Assembly (NCBI GenBank): GCA_001986395.2
Contig: MQVO02000258.1
Location: 1 to 12,715 of the forward strand
Length of the DNA: 12,715 nucleotides
Reading direction: 5' to 3'
Source of the DNA: Irpex lacteus
Lineage: Eukaryota > Basidiomycota > Agaricomycetes > Polyporales > Irpicaceae
The first letter of the stretch is position 1, and the number at the start of each line of letters is the position of its first letter. Shown one piece after another: positions 11,755-12,715 of the stretch. The notes beneath the pieces were generated by a model. The model was not told where the DNA came from and ran no database searches. It worked only from the letters and a program-made list of their open reading frames with translations. A program made the translations under genes and the position numbers.

Positions 11755-11809
11755 AAAAGAACAAAAAATAATAAATTTTCTTAAAATTTCAAATGTTTTT
11801 CTTAAATAA
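11750..11809 (+). CDS. possible short leader ORF overlapping the next ORF
   Basis: ATG at 11750 opens a 19-codon frame, MSKEQKIINFLKISNVFLK, ending TAA at 11807-11809 and overlapping the start at 11793 in another frame. Its ATG lies inside a possible stem arm. It could instead be the true N-terminus of the next protein, separated by one frameshift: SNVF and MFFLNKFK run together naturally. Confidence 0.2.
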   Translation: MSKEQKIINFLKISNVFLK

Positions 11810-12715
11810 ATTTAAGTCTGGATTTATACAAACAATATTAGGTATAAACCCAAAGGATAGATTCCTTTTTTTCTTCTACGTTATAATCATTATTATTTTA
11901 TTATTAGATATTAGTCACGCTATTAATATTTTTAATTTTAGTTATACAGATTTATCCTCCAGTAATTATATACCTGAGGGACATGCTAGCCCGGAACCTC
12001 AAGACCCTGTAAGATATTGGCCTAGCGGTGTACCTCAAAGTTTCAGTATAGTAGGTGTAGGATTAGCTACGTTTGCGGCCTTAAGTAAAATACCTAATTG
12101 TTCACCTAGGTTAAGAGTACTAGGTTCATTAGGGGCTGCTGGTGTAGGAGTAACTACTGTAGTATCTCAAGGAGCTATAGAGAACCCAACGGGATTTAAT
12201 AGATTTATGTATGGTGGCCAGTCAAATGGTTAAAACAGGTACATGGCCTTCTTTTAGAACAAATTCACTCTATTCCAGATAATAAAGTAAATGAATTTGC
12301 TAATAAGGCTATAGGTAATCTGTCACCTCAAGATAGAGAGTTAGTAAACGAGGCAGTAGCCGAAGTATTAAAAAGATTAGACAAAGGGTCTAATTTTTTA
12401 CCTACAGATTTTACTTTTTCTACAATAAATCATTAGATTTTATCTTTAATTTAATATCTCCTTTTTTAAAGAGTGTACCTGTAGAAGGATACTTGGACGA
12501 CCTGATAGGCCAGCAAATTATAATAGAGATGTTATTATTAGTATTAGTCTTCAGTTTGATTTTATTATTTATTTTTTTTTATTATAAATATATATTTATT
12601 TTAAATAAAGATAAAATTCTTAACAAATTTGAAAATAAATTTGTTAATTCTATATCAAATATCAAGCTTTATTAGCTAAACTAACTTTAATATATGTACC
12701 TATATTAATACTTAT
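11793..12715 (+). CDS. unknown membrane protein, plasmid-like, read in successive frames (partial)
   Basis: Frame A starts at ATG 11793 and gives 146 residues to TAA 12231-12233. It has a membrane segment (FLFFFYVIIIIILLLD, residues 24-39), a polar stretch (EGHASPEPQDPVRYWPSGVP) and a small-residue region (GSLGAAGVGVTTVV). The next frame (12203-12436) continues LKQVHGLLLEQIHSIPDNKV to LNEAV-type helical sequence. A third (to 12675) gives SVPVEGYLDDLIGQQ and a strong C-terminal membrane segment MLLLVLVFSLILLFIFFYY. A fourth from 12648 gives FYIKYQALLAKLTLIYVPIL and runs off the end. Each step is one base backwards (-1). The tail recalls hypothetical proteins of fungal mitochondrial linear plasmids, from memory. 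A U UUU UUA heptamer in phase (12394-12400) sits at one step. Leu is TTA and Arg is AGA. It may be one gene with lost bases or recoding, or several small ORFs. Confidence 0.5.

Noticed and set aside
1..12715. CRISPR arrays, bacterial operons, Shine-Dalgarno sites, sigma promoters
   Set aside because: No regularly spaced repeats, and the gene content is mitochondrial, so bacterial signals are not expected.

Overview
The window looks like a piece of a fungal mitochondrial genome. It is very AT-rich and carries mitochondrial protein genes (nad1, nad5, cob, atp6, cox3), mitochondrial tRNAs (Pro, Phe, Ile, probably Gly), LSU rRNA segments, group I introns, and fragments of LAGLIDADG, GIY-YIG and reverse-transcriptase intron proteins. 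The short inverted repeats, the gene pieces lying between genes and the plasmid-like membrane ORF recall what is reported for early-diverging fungi such as arbuscular mycorrhizal fungi. That placement is inference; nothing here fixes the species.

Layout. 1-100: probable 3' end of rnl (+). 274-346: trnP (-). 477-1674: most of nad1 (-), with two small ORF-less group I introns and a third splice boundary at its upstream end. 1757-2053: decayed GIY-YIG endonuclease tail (-). 2325-2573: unknown ORF (-). 2605-2946: broken nad5 C-terminal part (-) with a 31-bp tandem duplication. 3487-3744: unknown broken ORF (+). 4521-4597: first exon of cob (-). 4762-4904: two tRNA-like genes (+). 4960-5190: unknown ORF (-). 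5566-5713: trnF and trnI (-), flanked by an exact 48-bp inverted repeat and an exact 45-bp direct repeat. 6419-7220: C-terminal part of a LAGLIDADG/NUMOD endonuclease, then an internal cob exon (+) and the start of its group I intron. 8287-8621: reverse-transcriptase catalytic segment and an atp6 segment (-). 8823-8918: cox3 C-terminus (+). 9491-9733: maturase X-like domain (-). 9840-10095: rnl domain I/II segment (-). 10130-10593: reverse-transcriptase N-terminal segment (-). 10972-11030: possible rnl domain I piece (+). 11793-12715: membrane-protein ORF in successive frames (+).

The main theme is genes in pieces. Parts of cob, rnl and the reverse transcriptase lie out of order, and those of cob and rnl on both strands. 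Several exon edges obey the group I rule exactly (exon ends in U, intron ends in G), and the internal cob exon is followed by a good P1 helix and R/S-like core but no next exon. This fits either trans-spliced discontinuous genes or exon pieces displaced by mobile introns. Many pieces carry single-base frameshifts or stops, so decayed copies, RNA-level correction and homopolymer sequencing error all stay open. Codon use differs between pieces: nad1, cob and the LAGLIDADG ORF prefer CTA and CGN, while atp6, GIY-YIG, the RT N-terminus and the right-end ORF prefer TTA and AGA, suggesting more than one origin.
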